Shown: positions 17,447 through 25,785 of the stretch, piece by piece
How the letters are laid out: each line of letters starts with the position of its first letter
Position numbering within the stretch: the stretch's first letter is position 1
Origin: Halorarum halophilum
GTDB taxonomy: Archaea > Halobacteriota > Halobacteria > Halobacteriales > Haloferacaceae
NCBI RefSeq assembly: GCF_013401515.1
Contig: NZ_CP058529.1
Span: forward strand, 2,728,001 to 2,792,000
Length of the DNA: 64,000 nt
Direction of reading: 5' to 3'
Position numbers and translations under genes: made by a program
Notes under the pieces: generated by a model
The model's input: the letters and a program-made list of their open reading frames with translations, nothing else
Database searches by the model: none
Told to the model about the DNA's origin: nothing

Positions 17447-19324
17447 TCATTGCCGTTCCGTCGCGACGCTCTCGTCCGTTCGCCGGGCGATCAGTTCGGT
17501 CACCGGCATCTCGAGGAACGTCACGAGCGAGTACAGTTGCGGGGCGTAGTTCTCCCCATCGAGGTGCTCGCGGTAGCACTCCATCGCGCCATCGCCGTCG
17601 AGGAACGGCAGCGCGTCGAGCAGCTCCTCGCCATCCTCGAGGGCGTCGTGGATGAACGGTCGTGTCCGAATGAGCTCCGACCGGTCGGGCCACGGGCCGT
17701 GGTCGAGGTGGGACTCGGGCGGTTCCTCCTCGAAGATATGTTTGCGGCGTAGCCCGTTGAGGTTCTTCCCCATGAAGTCGACCAGGAACGGACGGTCCAG
17801 CGAGACGCCGGTACTGGCGTGGGGGATGTCCGCCAGCTCCTCGTCGAACACCCCGACCGCCTGCTTGACCATGTTCCGGCGCAGCTGGTAGCGGATCGGA
17901 ACCTGTTGCTGGAGGTCGAGGAGCCGGTTGTCGAGGAACGGCGAACGGTACGGGGCCAGTTGCATCAGGCTCCGCGAGAAGACGGCGCTCGACTTCGCGC
18001 TCATCGGGACGTAGTCGCCGTACATGAGGAGGTCCTGGAACGACCCGAACCGGACGCCGTGGTTGACGATGCCGTCGCCGTCGCGGCTGATGTTCGCCGC
18101 CAGGATATCCGCGATCGATCCGGACGTTCGCAGGTACGGCACCGGTTCGAGCGCCTTCTCGGCCTGCACCTCGACGTAGTCCCGGAGGGTCTCGACCGGC
18201 TTCTGGACGGGGAACGAGATCTTCCCGACCGACCCCAGCGAGACGCTCCAGGTCGGGAGGTGATGGCCCGCGAACAGGGTGTCGGCGTTCAACCCCGATA
18301 CCAGCACGTCGACGTCGTCGGTTATCTCCGACTCGAACGCCTGGAAGCCCGCCTGGTCGAACCAGCTGCTGAAGTTCAACAGCTGGGCGGTCCGGTCGAG
18401 GACGCTCCGTTCGAACCCCTCCTCGCGCTTGAGGAGGCGGAACTCGTCGCCGTGGGTCTCGGCCGCCCGCCGTGCGGTGCGGGCCTCACGGCTCATCCAG
18501 CTCGCGGAGTGGTACGTGGTCACGGGCTGGTCGAGCGCCGCCTGCACGAGCCGCGAGTCGCCCCCGCCCGACAGCAGCAGGCCGTAGTCGAGGTCGTCGC
18601 GCGTCCACTCCGAGATCACCTCGTCGACCGTCTCGGTGAACTCCTCGAGGTACTCCGAGAACGGCCGGTCGACCGGCTGGTAGGTAGGGCGCCAGTAGCG
18701 GTCGACCGACACCGAGCGGTCGTCGAGGTCGACGGTCGTCACGGCGCCCGGCTGGAACTCCTCGACGCCTTCGAGGGGCGTCTTCACGCCGGGAACGCGC
18801 CGGAGCGTCAGGTACTCCTGGAGGTAGTCGAGGTCGAACGCTACGTCCACGGTGGGGTGGTGGGCGAGCGCCTGCGCGTTCGAGGCGAACACGAGGCTCC
18901 CGTCCCGGCCCCGGACGTGGTAGATCGGCCTGGTCGCCAGCCGGTCGGTCACGAACGAGACGGTCCCCGCCGCCCGGTCGTGGATCACGAGCGCGAAGTC
19001 GCCGTTGAGCTCCTCGACGAACGACGTCCCGTGTTCGTCGTAGAGGTCGGCGCAGTAGGCCGCGCTCCCGTCCGACGGCCCTCGGCGCGGGGCGTAGTCG
19101 TCACCGCTCCCGTGGCCGTAGACGTCACCCCACACCCACAGCGAGACGTCGCCGTCGGCGGCCGTGACCGGCTGATCGCCGGCGAGCAACCCGTGGAACG
19201 ACGTCGCCAGCGCCACGTCGCCGTCCTCGTACCGGCCCGCCCGCTCGTCGTCGCGCCAGCCGATCCACTCGGCCAGCGGGTCGACGTCGTGGTCACCGCC
19301 CAGCTGGCCGCAGATACCTACCAT
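17447..19324 (-). CDS. Asparagine-synthetase-like protein, SGGGDSR type
   Basis: The 625-aa protein opens MVGICGQLGG, so residue 2 is Val where active glutamine amidotransferases have Cys; a Cys at position 5 is not the usual nucleophile. The GATase-like fold is still recognisable (ELNGDFALVIHD at 105-116 and FVTDRLATRPIYH at 124-136). The synthetase domain has an intact PP-loop SGGGDSR at 252-258 for ATP. It is likely co-transcribed with the second homologue, which starts next to or overlaps its stop. The pair lies between gvpA and gvpF, where no asparagine synthetase is expected. Confidence 0.82.
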   Translation of the reverse strand: MVGICGQLGGDHDVDPLAEWIGWRDDERAGRYEDGDVALATSFHGLLAGDQPVTAADGDVSLWVWGDVYGHGSGDDYAPRRGPSDGSAAYCADLYDEHGTSFVEELNGDFALVIHDRAAGTVSFVTDRLATRPIYHVRGRDGSLVFASNAQALAHHPTVDVAFDLDYLQEYLTLRRVPGVKTPLEGVEEFQPGAVTTVDLDDRSVSVDRYWRPTYQPVDRPFSEYLEEFTETVDEVISEWTRDDLDYGLLLSGGGDSRLVQAALDQPVTTYHSASWMSREARTARRAAETHGDEFRLLKREEGFERSVLDRTAQLLNFSSWFDQAGFQAFESEITDDVDVLVSGLNADTLFAGHHLPTWSVSLGSVGKISFPVQKPVETLRDYVEVQAEKALEPVPYLRTSGSIADILAANISRDGDGIVNHGVRFGSFQDLLMYGDYVPMSAKSSAVFSRSLMQLAPYRSPFLDNRLLDLQQQVPIRYQLRRNMVKQAVGVFDEELADIPHASTGVSLDRPFLVDFMGKNLNGLRRKHIFEEEPPESHLDHGPWPDRSELIRTRPFIHDALEDGEELLDALPFLDGDGAMECYREHLDGENYAPQLYSLVTFLEMPVTELIARRTDESVATERQ

Positions 19325-19724
19325 CGCGACCACTTCACGCGTTCTGCCGACTGTCCCCCCGTTCCCGAAGTAGGAACTCCACAGTGGCCTCCCGTTCCCA
19401 CGTGCATACCATATCATCCCCGCTCGCGTTCTTGTAGGTGACGAATTGATTGCAGGGATTCGTTTTATGATTAAATGTTTTCGTGCTGAACTCTCCGAGC
19501 GAGCCCAACCACTTTACTGTCTTCCCGTACGATGTACTGGGGAAGACGAGTTCGAACGACCGCGGCCGACCGACCCGTCGTGTCGGCCGCCGAGACGATC
19601 ACCGACGAACGAGGACCCCAGGCCGGCCGTCGGCAGCGACCGACGAACGCCGCCGCGGCGTCGTCAGCCGAAGACCGCGGCCCGCCCCGACACCGGCCCA
19701 CGCGGGCCCTCCCAGCACCACACC
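19325..19724. promoter_or_regulatory. Divergent promoter region and long leader before gvpF
   Basis: This 400-bp gap separates the leftward synthetase gene and rightward gvpF. The only AT-rich tract is at about 19462-19480 (ttttatgattaaatg), a good TATA region for rightward transcription. That would give gvpF a leader of about 220 nt. The DNA between 19550 and 19720 is GC-rich and I see no supported gene in it. No gvpD or gvpE remnant is seen. Confidence 0.45.
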
Positions 19725-20354
19725 ATGTCGAGTCCCCATCTGTACCTGTACGGCGTCATCGAATCGGCCGACCTGCGGTTCGAGACCGACGCGGTCGGCG
19801 GGGCGACCGAGGTCCGGACCGTCAGCCACGGCCCGCTCTCGGGCGTCGTCTCCGACATCGAAACGACCGAGCCCGAACGAAACGACGAGGACGTGGAGGC
19901 CCACGACGAGGTGCTTCGCGAACTCCTCACGCGCGACGAGGAACTGACCGTCGTCCCGATGCGGTACGGGATGGCGTTCAAGAACGCCCGCACCCTCAAG
20001 AACCTCCTCCGGCAGGCGCGCCCCGTGCTCACGCGGTCCCTGCGGGAGGTCGAGGGATCGGTCGAACTCGGGCTGAAGGTCCTCGACGCCGAGGATGGCG
20101 ACCTCGACCCCGAGGCGGTACGATCGGCCGCCGAGCGGTTCGACGAGGTCAGCGAGAAGTACGACGATGGCGACCTGTTCAGCGACCGGCTCGTCCTCAA
20201 CCGGTCGTACCTCGTCGACCGCGCGGACACGGACGCGTTCGACGAGGCCGTCGAGTCGTTCCGCGAGGAGTTCGGCGACGACGTGATCGTCCAGTACAGC
20301 GGGCCGTGGGCCCCGTACAGCTTCGTCGACGTTCACATCGGGGTGGAGCAATGA
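19725..20354 (+). CDS. gvpF: Gas vesicle protein GvpF
   Basis: GvpF belongs to the GvpF/L family, assembly proteins found in small amounts in vesicles. In haloarchaea GvpF can bind GvpA and is thought to hold it before assembly. The 209-aa sequence starts MSSPHLYLYGVIESADLRFE and has the family hallmarks VVPMRYGMAFKN and the closing GPWAPYSFVDVHI, also found in GvpL. ATG 19725 is chosen since the upstream in-frame sequence is not protein-like. The stop overlaps gvpG by 4 nt. Confidence 0.93.
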   Translation: MSSPHLYLYGVIESADLRFETDAVGGATEVRTVSHGPLSGVVSDIETTEPERNDEDVEAHDEVLRELLTRDEELTVVPMRYGMAFKNARTLKNLLRQARPVLTRSLREVEGSVELGLKVLDAEDGDLDPEAVRSAAERFDEVSEKYDDGDLFSDRLVLNRSYLVDRADTDAFDEAVESFREEFGDDVIVQYSGPWAPYSFVDVHIGVEQ

Positions 20355-20608
20355 CGCTCATCATCGACGACCTCCTCTTCCGGCCGTTCGTGTCGATCCT
20401 GGACATAATCCACGCGACGGCGGTCCAGGAGCTGTACGACGTGGAGGCCCTCCAGGCAGACCTGAAGGAGAACCAGCTCCTGTACGAACTCGGCGAGCGT
20501 TCACAGGAGGAGTACGAGCGCCGGAAGGCCGAACTCGAGGCCGACCTCGACGCGGCGGAGGCGGCCCGCGAACAACTTCGGAGCAAACAGCTGGAGGTGC
20601 GAGGATGA
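20351..20608 (+). CDS. gvpG: Gas vesicle protein GvpG
   Basis: The 85-aa protein (MTLIIDDLLFRPFVSILDII) has a short hydrophobic N-terminal part followed by a charged coiled coil (QEEYERRKAELEADLDAAEA). This is the normal make-up and size of GvpG, an essential accessory protein that acts with GvpF in assembly. ATGA overlaps join it to gvpF before and gvpH after, so the genes form one operon. Confidence 0.92.
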   Translation: MTLIIDDLLFRPFVSILDIIHATAVQELYDVEALQADLKENQLLYELGERSQEEYERRKAELEADLDAAEAAREQLRSKQLEVRG

Positions 20609-21438
20609 CGGACGACGAGCCACGCGAGGAGTCCCCGTCAGACGAGACCCCCTCCGACGACGAGCCGTCGACCGACGACTCGCGGGAGGACGAGCTACCC
20701 GACGAGGAGTCCACGGACGAGCGGGAGGCGGACGGACGGGAGGCGGACGCCGACACGTCCGGTGACGGGGACGACCGTCCGGCCGAGGCCGACGGGACGT
20801 CGGAGGACACCGACGACGGCGGAGACGACGCGGTCGCCGAGGACGACGGGGACGACGGAGCCGACGAGGAAGGCGGCGACGACCCGTCCCGCCGGGCCGA
20901 CGACACCCCCGGGGAGGGGGACGGCAAACCCGACGAGGGGGCCGACGCGCCGCCCGACCGCCCCGACGAACTGTCCGTCGAACCGTCCGGGACCCTCGAC
21001 GACGACGGGGGGGACGGGTCGAAGACGCTCGGGGAGCGACTCCACGAGTTCGCCGTCGACCTGCTCGAGACCGGGACCGCCGCCGGAAGCGATCGCGGCG
21101 GGCGGATCTCCTACGGCTACACCGCCCGGACCGGCCCGCGCGGGCCGGCGGCGCCCCACCGCCGCCGTCGACCCAGTCGCAGTAGCAGGTCGTCCGGCGC
21201 GTCGGCGCCGGACGCGCATACGAGCGTCGCCCGCTACGAAGACGAGATCCGCGTCACCGTCGACCTCCCCGGCGTCGACCCGGACGACCTCACCGTCGGC
21301 GTCGACCCGGAGCGCGACGAGCTCGTGGTCGCCGTCGACGACACGGTGCTCACCCGCGTCCCGCTGGAGGGCACGAACGTGGTCGACGACAGCTGGCTGA
21401 ACAACGACGTACTCACCGTCCACCTCACAGACCGATGA
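20605..21438 (+). CDS. gvpH: Gas vesicle protein GvpH (Hsp20-like domain)
   Basis: The C-terminal 75 residues form a small-heat-shock/alpha-crystallin-like beta-sandwich (YEDEIRVTVDLPGVDPDDL and VVAVDDTVLTRVPLEGTNVV), the mark of GvpH. The first half of the 277 residues is a Glu/Asp-rich region of about 130 aa that is longer than in known GvpH proteins. A basic patch (PHRRRRPSRSSRSSG) separates the two. GvpH is not essential in other haloarchaea and may act as a chaperone. Confidence 0.85.
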   Translation: MTDDEPREESPSDETPSDDEPSTDDSREDELPDEESTDEREADGREADADTSGDGDDRPAEADGTSEDTDDGGDDAVAEDDGDDGADEEGGDDPSRRADDTPGEGDGKPDEGADAPPDRPDELSVEPSGTLDDDGGDGSKTLGERLHEFAVDLLETGTAAGSDRGGRISYGYTARTGPRGPAAPHRRRRPSRSSRSSGASAPDAHTSVARYEDEIRVTVDLPGVDPDDLTVGVDPERDELVVAVDDTVLTRVPLEGTNVVDDSWLNNDVLTVHLTDR

Positions 21439-22283
21439 CCACAGAACCCACCGTCGAGGACCGGCTCGCCGACCTCGACGAGACGGCCCGACGCGAACTG
21501 GACCGCCTGGACGAGCACCTCGCCGAGGTCGACGACCTGCTCTCGTGGCTCCGGGAGGAACTCCCGGAGGACGAGGGCGGCACCGTCGGACAGCTCCGCG
21601 AACTCGTCGAGGCGATCGACGAGTTCGAGGACGTCGTCCGGAAGGCGGACCCCGAGACGATCGCGGCCTCCATCGACACGGAGGAGATCGACGCGGACGA
21701 CATCCGGGCGATGCTCGACTCCGAGGAGGATCTGGGTGTCAAGGACCTACTCGAGATACTCGACCTGGAGGGGCTGTGGCACGCGACCGACGTCCGCGAC
21801 CTCTGGAAGGAGATCCAGGAGTTCCAGGACGAGGCCGAGGACGTCGGCCTCGGGGCGGACGACGAGGACGGGGACGACGGGGACGGGGACGACGACGGCA
21901 TCCCGGGGATCGACATGGGCGACGCCGAGCTCGACGACATCCCGGATGGGATGGCCGACGAGCTCTCCGAGAAGCAGCTCCAGTCGACGGTGATGGACGG
22001 CGTCGACGAGTTCCGGGAGACCCTGATCGCCGCTCGCTCGGAGCTGAAGGAGCTCCAGGAGGAGAACCGGAAGCGGATGTCGGACCACAAGGACGAGGTC
22101 CACTCCCGGAACCCGACCGCCGTCTCGACGATGCCCAGCGCGCGGCCGAGCCACTACCCTGCCGGCCAGTACTCGACGGTGCCCCAGGAGACGCGCTACT
22201 CGTCGGCGCCGAACAAGCGTCGCCTCTACGGACGCCGGCTCGACGAGGTGGCCGAGGAGGCGGAGGAGGCCGAGGATGCCTGA
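21435..22283 (+). CDS. Protein in the gvpI position, 282 aa, poorly recognised
   Basis: The gene sits where gvpI lies in the classical gvpFGHIJKLM order and overlaps both neighbours (4 and 8 nt). The first 215 residues are acidic and helical (LDRLDEHLAEVDDLLSWLRE; IAARSELKELQEENRKRMSD), likely coiled coil. The last 60 residues are different: Ser/Pro/Tyr-rich with YSTVPQETRYSSAPNKRRLY. GvpI of other haloarchaea is smaller (about 140 aa) and basic. Only the tail fits that description. So this may be an enlarged GvpI, a fusion, or a replacement. Confidence 0.6.
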   Translation: MTTEPTVEDRLADLDETARRELDRLDEHLAEVDDLLSWLREELPEDEGGTVGQLRELVEAIDEFEDVVRKADPETIAASIDTEEIDADDIRAMLDSEEDLGVKDLLEILDLEGLWHATDVRDLWKEIQEFQDEAEDVGLGADDEDGDDGDGDDDGIPGIDMGDAELDDIPDGMADELSEKQLQSTVMDGVDEFRETLIAARSELKELQEENRKRMSDHKDEVHSRNPTAVSTMPSARPSHYPAGQYSTVPQETRYSSAPNKRRLYGRRLDEVAEEAEEAEDA

Positions 22284-22701
22284 GACGCGACCGACCCGCG
22301 ACCAGAGCGACCTCGCGGACGTGCTGGAGCTCGTCCTCGACAAGGGGGTCGTCATCAACGCGGACGTGGTGGTGAGCGTCGGGGACACGCGGCTGCTCTC
22401 GGTCGAGATCCGGGCGGCCATCGCCTCCTTCGACACCGCCGCCGAGTACGGCCTCCAGTTCCCGAGCGGCACCGACACCGACCGGGTGGCCGCGGCCGCG
22501 GGCGTCCCGCCCATCCGCGACAGGCCGGAGGACCAGGCGACGCTCGACGAACTCGGCATCGAGGCCGCGACGTCCGGGGGCGGGTCCGGGAACGACGGCG
22601 ACGCCGTCGAGATCGAGGCCGACGAAGAGTCCGAGGCCGACGACGAAGCCGACGACGAGGCCGAACCCGAGGAGGTGCCGGAGGCGGATGACCAGGATTG
22701 A
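22276..22701 (+). CDS. gvpJ: Gas vesicle protein GvpJ
   Basis: GvpJ is a GvpA paralogue needed early in assembly. The first 75 residues match the GvpA fold (LADVLELVLDKGVVINADVV and LLSVEIRAAIASFDTAAEY). The 141-aa protein then has a tail with about 35 acidic residues (EADEESEADDEADDEAEPEE), longer than in the usual 110-115 aa GvpJ. It overlaps the previous gene by 8 nt and gvpK by 14 nt. Confidence 0.92.
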   Translation: MPETRPTRDQSDLADVLELVLDKGVVINADVVVSVGDTRLLSVEIRAAIASFDTAAEYGLQFPSGTDTDRVAAAAGVPPIRDRPEDQATLDELGIEAATSGGGSGNDGDAVEIEADEESEADDEADDEAEPEEVPEADDQD

Positions 22702-23098
22702 CGTCGACGGCGAGGACGGCGACGCCGCCTCTGGGGTGACGGCGCTCGTCGTGGCCGTCGTCGAGATCCTCGTGGACGCGCTCGAACACGAGGCGCTCCG
22801 CCGGATGGAGTCCGGCAGGCTCACCGACGAGGAGATCGAGCGCGTCGGCGCCCAGCTCGCCCGGATCGAGGACGAACTCGAGGCGATGAAGGAGACGCAG
22901 GGGATCGAGGACGAGGTCGCCCAACTCCGGGGCGACCTCGACTCGCTCGTCGGCGACGCCGTCCGGACGCTCGGCGAGGAGGTGGACGAGGACGGACCCC
23001 CGCGGACGGCGGAGGAGGCGCGGACGACGGACGACGGTCGGACCGGGGAGGACGTGGCGAGCGACGAGGACGAGGCCGGGGCGACGATCGATGACTGA
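22688..23098 (+). CDS. gvpK: Gas vesicle protein GvpK
   Basis: GvpK is an essential small assembly protein. The 136-aa sequence has the conserved core LVVAVVEILVDALEHEALRR followed by MESGRLTDEEIERVGAQLAR, with an acidic C-terminal tail of about 40 residues. It overlaps gvpJ by 14 nt and gvpL by 8 nt. Confidence 0.92.
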   Translation: MTRIDVDGEDGDAASGVTALVVAVVEILVDALEHEALRRMESGRLTDEEIERVGAQLARIEDELEAMKETQGIEDEVAQLRGDLDSLVGDAVRTLGEEVDEDGPPRTAEEARTTDDGRTGEDVASDEDEAGATIDD

Positions 23099-23891
23099 CG
23101 TCGGCTTCGAGGAGGGGCGGTACCTCTACTGCGTCGTCGACACCACCGGGGAGGGCCCGGAGGGCGAGGCCGGCCGGCGCGAGTTCACACCCGAGGGTAT
23201 CGAGGGCGGCGAGCCGTACGTGGTCGAGTCGGACGGCGTCGGCGCCGTGATCCAGCCGCGGGGCGAGCCGTTCGACAGCGACGACCTCCGACGGGTGAAG
23301 CGCTGGCTGATCGCCCACCAGCGCGTCGTCGACGAGGCGGGCCAGGCGTTCGGGACGCCGCTCCCGTTCCGCTTCGACACGATCCACCGGGGCGACGACG
23401 ACGCCGTCCGGGAGTGGCTGACGGCCGAGCACGCGACGCTCCGCGAGCACCTCGACGAGTTCGCCGGGAAGTGGGAGTACCGGGTGACGCTCACCGCCGC
23501 CGGCGAGTTCGAGCCGGACGACGAGGACCTCGCGGACCTCCGCGCCCGCATCGACGAGGCGGGCGAGGGCGAGGGGTTCCTGCTCGAGAAGCAGTACGAG
23601 CGACGGCTCCGCGAACTCGAACACGAGCGCGACCGGGACGTCGCGGCCGACCTGCGGGACCGACTCGAACCCCTCGTCACCGCCGTGGAGTCGGTCGAGG
23701 GGTCCGATTTGCTCGGCGAGGGATCCGGCGGGGACCGCGTCGCCGGGCTGGCGCTGCTGGCCGACCGCGAACGCGAGGGTGACGTCGGCGCGGAACTGGA
23801 CGAGGTGGCCGCCGACCCGGCCATCGAGGTGGAGTACACCGGGCCGTGGCCGCCCTACTCCTTCGCGCCGGAACTGGGGGGTGAGGAGTGA
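23091..23891 (+). CDS. gvpL: Gas vesicle protein GvpL
   Basis: This GvpF/L-family protein (266 aa) begins with a strand GRYLYCVVDT, has the family middle part PLPFRFDTI and ends with the characteristic TGPWPPYSFAPEL. It shares the two-domain fold with GvpF. In haloarchaea GvpL interacts with nearly all accessory Gvps and is considered their platform. The stop codon overlaps the GTG start of gvpM. Confidence 0.93.
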   Translation: MTDVGFEEGRYLYCVVDTTGEGPEGEAGRREFTPEGIEGGEPYVVESDGVGAVIQPRGEPFDSDDLRRVKRWLIAHQRVVDEAGQAFGTPLPFRFDTIHRGDDDAVREWLTAEHATLREHLDEFAGKWEYRVTLTAAGEFEPDDEDLADLRARIDEAGEGEGFLLEKQYERRLRELEHERDRDVAADLRDRLEPLVTAVESVEGSDLLGEGSGGDRVAGLALLADREREGDVGAELDEVAADPAIEVEYTGPWPPYSFAPELGGEE

Positions 23892-24421
23892 GACCGACGA
23901 AGGACGAGGGCGCCGTCGTCGACCTCGTCGACGTCCTGTTGGAGAAGGGTGTCATCCTCCAGGCGGACGTGGTCATCTCCGTGGCCGAGGTGCCCCTGAT
24001 CGGCGTGAACCTGCAGGCGGCGATCGCCGGGATGGCGACGATGACCGAGCACGGTTTCTTCGAGGAGTGGGACGACGAGATCCGCGACCGGGACGACGAC
24101 CGGCGGGGCGTCGGCCGCTTCGGAACGCCGAACACCACCGCACCCGCCACGGGCAACGTCGCGCGGAGCGTGGGTCGGACGGTCGCGGACCACGATGGGC
24201 TACTGGAGACGACAGAGACGCCCGGGGCGGCGGACGACGATGACGGCCCGGTGGAGGCCCTGCAGACCGACGACGCGAACGAAGGTGGCGACGATGGCGA
24301 CGGTGATGACAACAGCGGTGACGACGGTGGCGACGACGCGGACGGCGATGTCGACGGCGACGACTCCAATGGCGCGGACGGCCGCGATGGTGCCGACGAG
24401 GCCGACAGCGAGGCCCCCTGA
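23888..24421 (+). CDS. gvpM: Gas vesicle protein GvpM with a long acidic tail
   Basis: The start is GTG 23888, overlapping gvpL by 4 nt. Residues 5-75 match GvpM/GvpJ (VVDLVDVLLEKGVILQADVV followed by ISVAEVPLIGVNLQAAIAGM). Other haloarchaeal GvpM proteins end near residue 84. Here another 90 residues follow, the last 60 of them nearly pure Asp/Gly/Asn (GGDDGDGDDNSGDDGGDDAD). GvpM is essential and aggregation-prone, so an added polyanion could keep it soluble; that is inference. Confidence 0.9.
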   Translation: MRPTKDEGAVVDLVDVLLEKGVILQADVVISVAEVPLIGVNLQAAIAGMATMTEHGFFEEWDDEIRDRDDDRRGVGRFGTPNTTAPATGNVARSVGRTVADHDGLLETTETPGAADDDDGPVEALQTDDANEGGDDGDGDDNSGDDGGDDADGDVDGDDSNGADGRDGADEADSEAP

Positions 24422-24477
24422 TCGTCGTGAGGCCCCGTATCGAAACCCTTAGTGTCGGACTCCGCAAAGCCCGTGGC

Positions 24478-24744
24478 ATGCAGAAGCTCATCGTCCACGG
24501 CGACCCCGGCATCCGGAAGGAGGCCATCATCAACTACGGGGGCGAGGAGATGGTCGTCTTCGGGCTCCAGCGCCAGGGCGACTGGCACGGCCCCGACGAA
24601 CCCCAGCTCTGGTGCACCATCGGCACCGAGGCGGAGCGCGAGACGTTCGAGAAGCGGAACTACGTCCCGCACTGGCTCGACGTCGAGACGATCGACGCGG
24701 AGGCGCTCGACATCGTGAAGGCGAAGGGCGACCTCGCGGTCTGA
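24478..24744 (+). CDS. HAH_0734-like small haloarchaeal protein
   Basis: The 88-aa protein MQKLIVHGDPGIRKEAIINY matches my recollection of the haloarchaeal HAH_0734 family, including the segments RQGDWHGPDEPQLWCTIGTE and HWLDVETIDAEAL. The function is unknown. It begins 56 nt after gvpM but with its own leader and is probably not a gas vesicle gene, since homologues occur in strains without vesicles. Confidence 0.8.
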   Translation: MQKLIVHGDPGIRKEAIINYGGEEMVVFGLQRQGDWHGPDEPQLWCTIGTEAERETFEKRNYVPHWLDVETIDAEALDIVKAKGDLAV

Positions 24745-24831
24745 GTCCGCACGCGCCCCTTTTCGACGCCGATACGACTTCCCCGCAGTCGTCGCCTCGT
24801 CCGTGAAACCGCCCTTTGTGTCAACGGCGGG

Positions 24832-24838
24832 TATTTAT
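24832..24838 (+). promoter_or_regulatory. TATA box of the 24861 gene
   Basis: TATTTAT ends 22 nt before ATG 24861, so transcription should begin at or next to the ATG. This implies a leaderless mRNA and rules out the in-frame ATG at 24816 upstream. Confidence 0.65.
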
Positions 24839-24860
24839 CCGGCGGCTCGGACGTGGCGGT

Positions 24861-25709
24861 ATGGTCCGGTTGAACTCGGAGACCCTCTTCAACGCCGCCG
24901 CGGCGATCGTGGCGACCATCGCCGCCCTGATCTTCATCGTCAACGTCGAGTTCGACTACTCCCCGGTCTCGAAGGTCGCGCTCGTGCTGGCGTTCCTCGC
25001 CGGCATCCTCCTTATCACGCAACGAACCGGCGACAACCAGTTGACGGTCCTCGGCTATGGGGTCATTGTCACCTCCTGTGTCGCGCTCTTCCTCGACGTG
25101 GTGAACACGTTCGACGCCGGAAACACGCTGACCGCGCTTGGACTGCTGGTGATCGCGGCCCTGCTGTTCGGGCTCCGCACGCGACTCGGCGAGGACCACC
25201 GCTTCCTCACGGGAACCCAGGCGACGTCCCTGTTCGGCGTCCTCGCCGCGCTCGCCGCCGTCGTGCTCGTAGTCGACGTCGCCACCGGCGGACTCGCGTA
25301 CGAACTACGGCCGGAGAGCGAGGTGGAGGTCGTCGAGGAGCCTCGCGGCGAGTCGCGGCTCGCCACGCTCGTCGTGACGAACCCGACGCCGTTCCCCGAG
25401 CGCGTCGACACGCCGAGGTACGGCGTGTGCGCCGCGGGGAACTGGAGCGAGTTCGCGCCGCCGTCGGAACCGGGCGAACCCGAACGCGAGGTCCGGCTCC
25501 ACGTCGACGTGCAGAGCGGATACAACGAGCACGTCTTCGGCTACGGGACGAGGTCGTATCCGGTCTCCGTGTACCTCGACGGGGCCGATTTCGACGGCGA
25601 GACGTTCCCCGTCGAGACGACGTCGGGGTGTCCGGACGAGGGGACGGGGCCGCCGTACATCGCGCTCTTCGAGGTGCCCGTGGACAGGCCGTACGGCTAC
25701 GCCGTCTGA
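24861..25709 (+). CDS. Membrane protein with extracytoplasmic beta domain, 282 aa
   Basis: Four hydrophobic helices fill the first 160 residues (AAIVATIAALIFIVNVEFDY, VALVLAFLAGILLI, YGVIVTSCVALFLDVV, GLLVIAALLFGL and a further one near 140). The C-terminal 120 residues are strand-rich (RLATLVVTNPTPFPERVDTP) with two Cys that could pair outside the cell. No known family is recognised. It is likely leaderless. Confidence 0.7.
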   Translation: MVRLNSETLFNAAAAIVATIAALIFIVNVEFDYSPVSKVALVLAFLAGILLITQRTGDNQLTVLGYGVIVTSCVALFLDVVNTFDAGNTLTALGLLVIAALLFGLRTRLGEDHRFLTGTQATSLFGVLAALAAVVLVVDVATGGLAYELRPESEVEVVEEPRGESRLATLVVTNPTPFPERVDTPRYGVCAAGNWSEFAPPSEPGEPEREVRLHVDVQSGYNEHVFGYGTRSYPVSVYLDGADFDGETFPVETTSGCPDEGTGPPYIALFEVPVDRPYGYAV

Positions 25710-25785
25710 TCGCGGAGCCACTCGGCCGACGTGACGTCCGCTCGGGACGAGCGATCCCCCGTGTTCCCCCGTCGAACGCCGCGTC

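Noticed and set aside
21435-22283. GvpN or GvpC in the I position
   Set aside because: No Walker motifs as in GvpN and no GvpC-type 33-residue repeats are present.
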